Shown here piece after piece: positions 7,911 to 8,511 of a stretch of DNA of 8,511 nt (its first letter is position 1; each line of letters starts with the position of its first letter). Under the pieces are notes generated by a model. The model searched no databases. It saw only the letters and a program-made list of their open reading frames with translations, and was not told the DNA's origin. The translations under genes were made by a program, and so were the position numbers. The DNA lies in NCBI GenBank assembly GCA_014378125.1, contig JACMOG010000853.1:1-8511 (forward strand), in the 5' to 3' direction. The DNA is from Vitreoscilla sp. (lineage in GTDB: Bacteria > Pseudomonadota > Gammaproteobacteria > Burkholderiales > Burkholderiaceae).

Positions 7911-8511
7911 ATGCTGAGGATCCTGGGCAAGCCCACGTCGATCAACGTGCGCAAGGTGCTGTGGCTCTGCGAAGAGCTGGCGCTGCCGCACGTGCTCGAG
8001 CCCTGGGGCGCCGGCCTGCGCGATACCCACGAGCCCGAGTTCCTCGCGCTCAACCCGAACGCGCTGGTGCCGGTGCTGGTGGACGGCGACGCCGTGCTGT
8101 GGGAGTCCAACACCATCTGCCGCTACCTGGCCGGCCAGGCGGGGCGCGACGACCTCCTCCCGCGCGAGCCGCTGGCCCGGGCGCGCGTGGAGCAATGGAT
8201 GGACTGGCAGGCCGGCGAGCTCAACAACGCCTGGCGCTACACGTACATGAACCTGGTGCGCCACAGCCCGGCCCACCAGGACGCGCAGGCGGTGGCGGCC
8301 AGCGCCGTCGCGTGGAACCGCCACATGGCCATCCTCGAGCACCAGTTGCAACGCGCCGGCGACCACGCCACCGGCGACGCGTTCACGCTGGCCGACATCG
8401 GGCTGGGACTGTCGGTGAACCGCTGGTTCATGACGCCCCTGGAGCGGCCGGCGCTGCCTCGCGTGCAGGCCTACTACGACCGGCTGGCCGAGCGCGCGGC
8501 CTTTCGCCTGC
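7911..8511 (+). CDS. Glutathione S-transferase family protein (3' end cut by window)
   Basis: A cytosolic glutathione S-transferase; 200 codons are visible and the frame is open to the edge, so probably only the last few to about fifteen residues are missing. The N-terminal thioredoxin-like domain (about 1-76) has LGKPTSINVRKVLW, with Ser10 or neighbouring residues as candidate glutathione-activating positions, NPNALVPVL with the usual cis-Pro Pro54, and WESNTICRYL, where Glu65-Ser66 bind the glutathione gamma-glutamyl group. The helical C-terminal domain (about 88-200) has the conserved FTLADIGLG stretch (158-166) with the folding-box Asp162, and a C-terminal PALPRVQAYYDRLAERAAF typical of bacterial theta/beta-like GSTs. 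The electrophile conjugated is not predictable. It diverges from an EamA transporter, so joint control and a shared detoxification role are plausible but inferred. The start is set by GGAGG five bases upstream. Confidence 0.92.
   Translation, partial: MLRILGKPTSINVRKVLWLCEELALPHVLEPWGAGLRDTHEPEFLALNPNALVPVLVDGDAVLWESNTICRYLAGQAGRDDLLPREPLARARVEQWMDWQAGELNNAWRYTYMNLVRHSPAHQDAQAVAASAVAWNRHMAILEHQLQRAGDHATGDAFTLADIGLGLSVNRWFMTPLERPALPRVQAYYDRLAERAAFRL

Noticed and set aside
6956..8116. A 386-codon minus-strand open frame across the transporter/GST junction
   Set aside because: It is out of frame with both supported genes, crosses their promoter region and shows no family motif.

Overview
The window is very GC-rich, with strong third-position G/C bias and dense packing. 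Gene content and sequence style suggest a betaproteobacterium of the order Burkholderiales (Comamonadaceae / Rubrivivax-Leptothrix type). This is inferred from family resemblance and codon use, not from a marker gene. No tRNA, rRNA, CRISPR array or insertion sequence is visible.

Layout, left to right: (1) 71-1587 +, a decayed family 5 (peptide/nickel type) ABC transporter substrate-binding protein. Its signal-peptide end is missing, it has a one-base frameshift near 607 and an in-frame TAA at 1480-1482. A perfect 10-bp-arm hairpin (50-70) sits just upstream of the truncated end. (2) 1736-3778 +, a membrane-bound hybrid histidine kinase: CHASE8-like sensor, HAMP, coiled coil, HisKA, HATPase and receiver. 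(3) 3783-3894, a cluster of inverted repeats between convergent genes. (4) 3874-4803 -, a DUF429 protein. (5) 4924-6999 +, a second, multi-pass membrane histidine-kinase-like protein whose H-box phosphoacceptor His is replaced by Ile although its ATP-binding lobe looks intact. (6) 6988-7866 -, an EamA/DMT-family transporter whose 3' end overlaps the preceding gene by 12 bp. (7) 7911-8511 +, a glutathione S-transferase running off the right edge, divergent from the transporter across a 44-bp gap containing a perfect 14-bp palindrome with a -10-like box on each strand.

How the parts may relate: the two kinase-type genes have no response regulator in the window, so both look like orphans. The first can pass phosphate to its own receiver but has no HPt or output domain. 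The second seems unable to autophosphorylate on the usual His. The transporter and GST share a tiny divergent control region and may be co-regulated. No large new multi-gene system is evident. The points most worth checking are the kinase lacking its His, the three-arm repeat at 3783-3867 and the transporter/GST palindrome.
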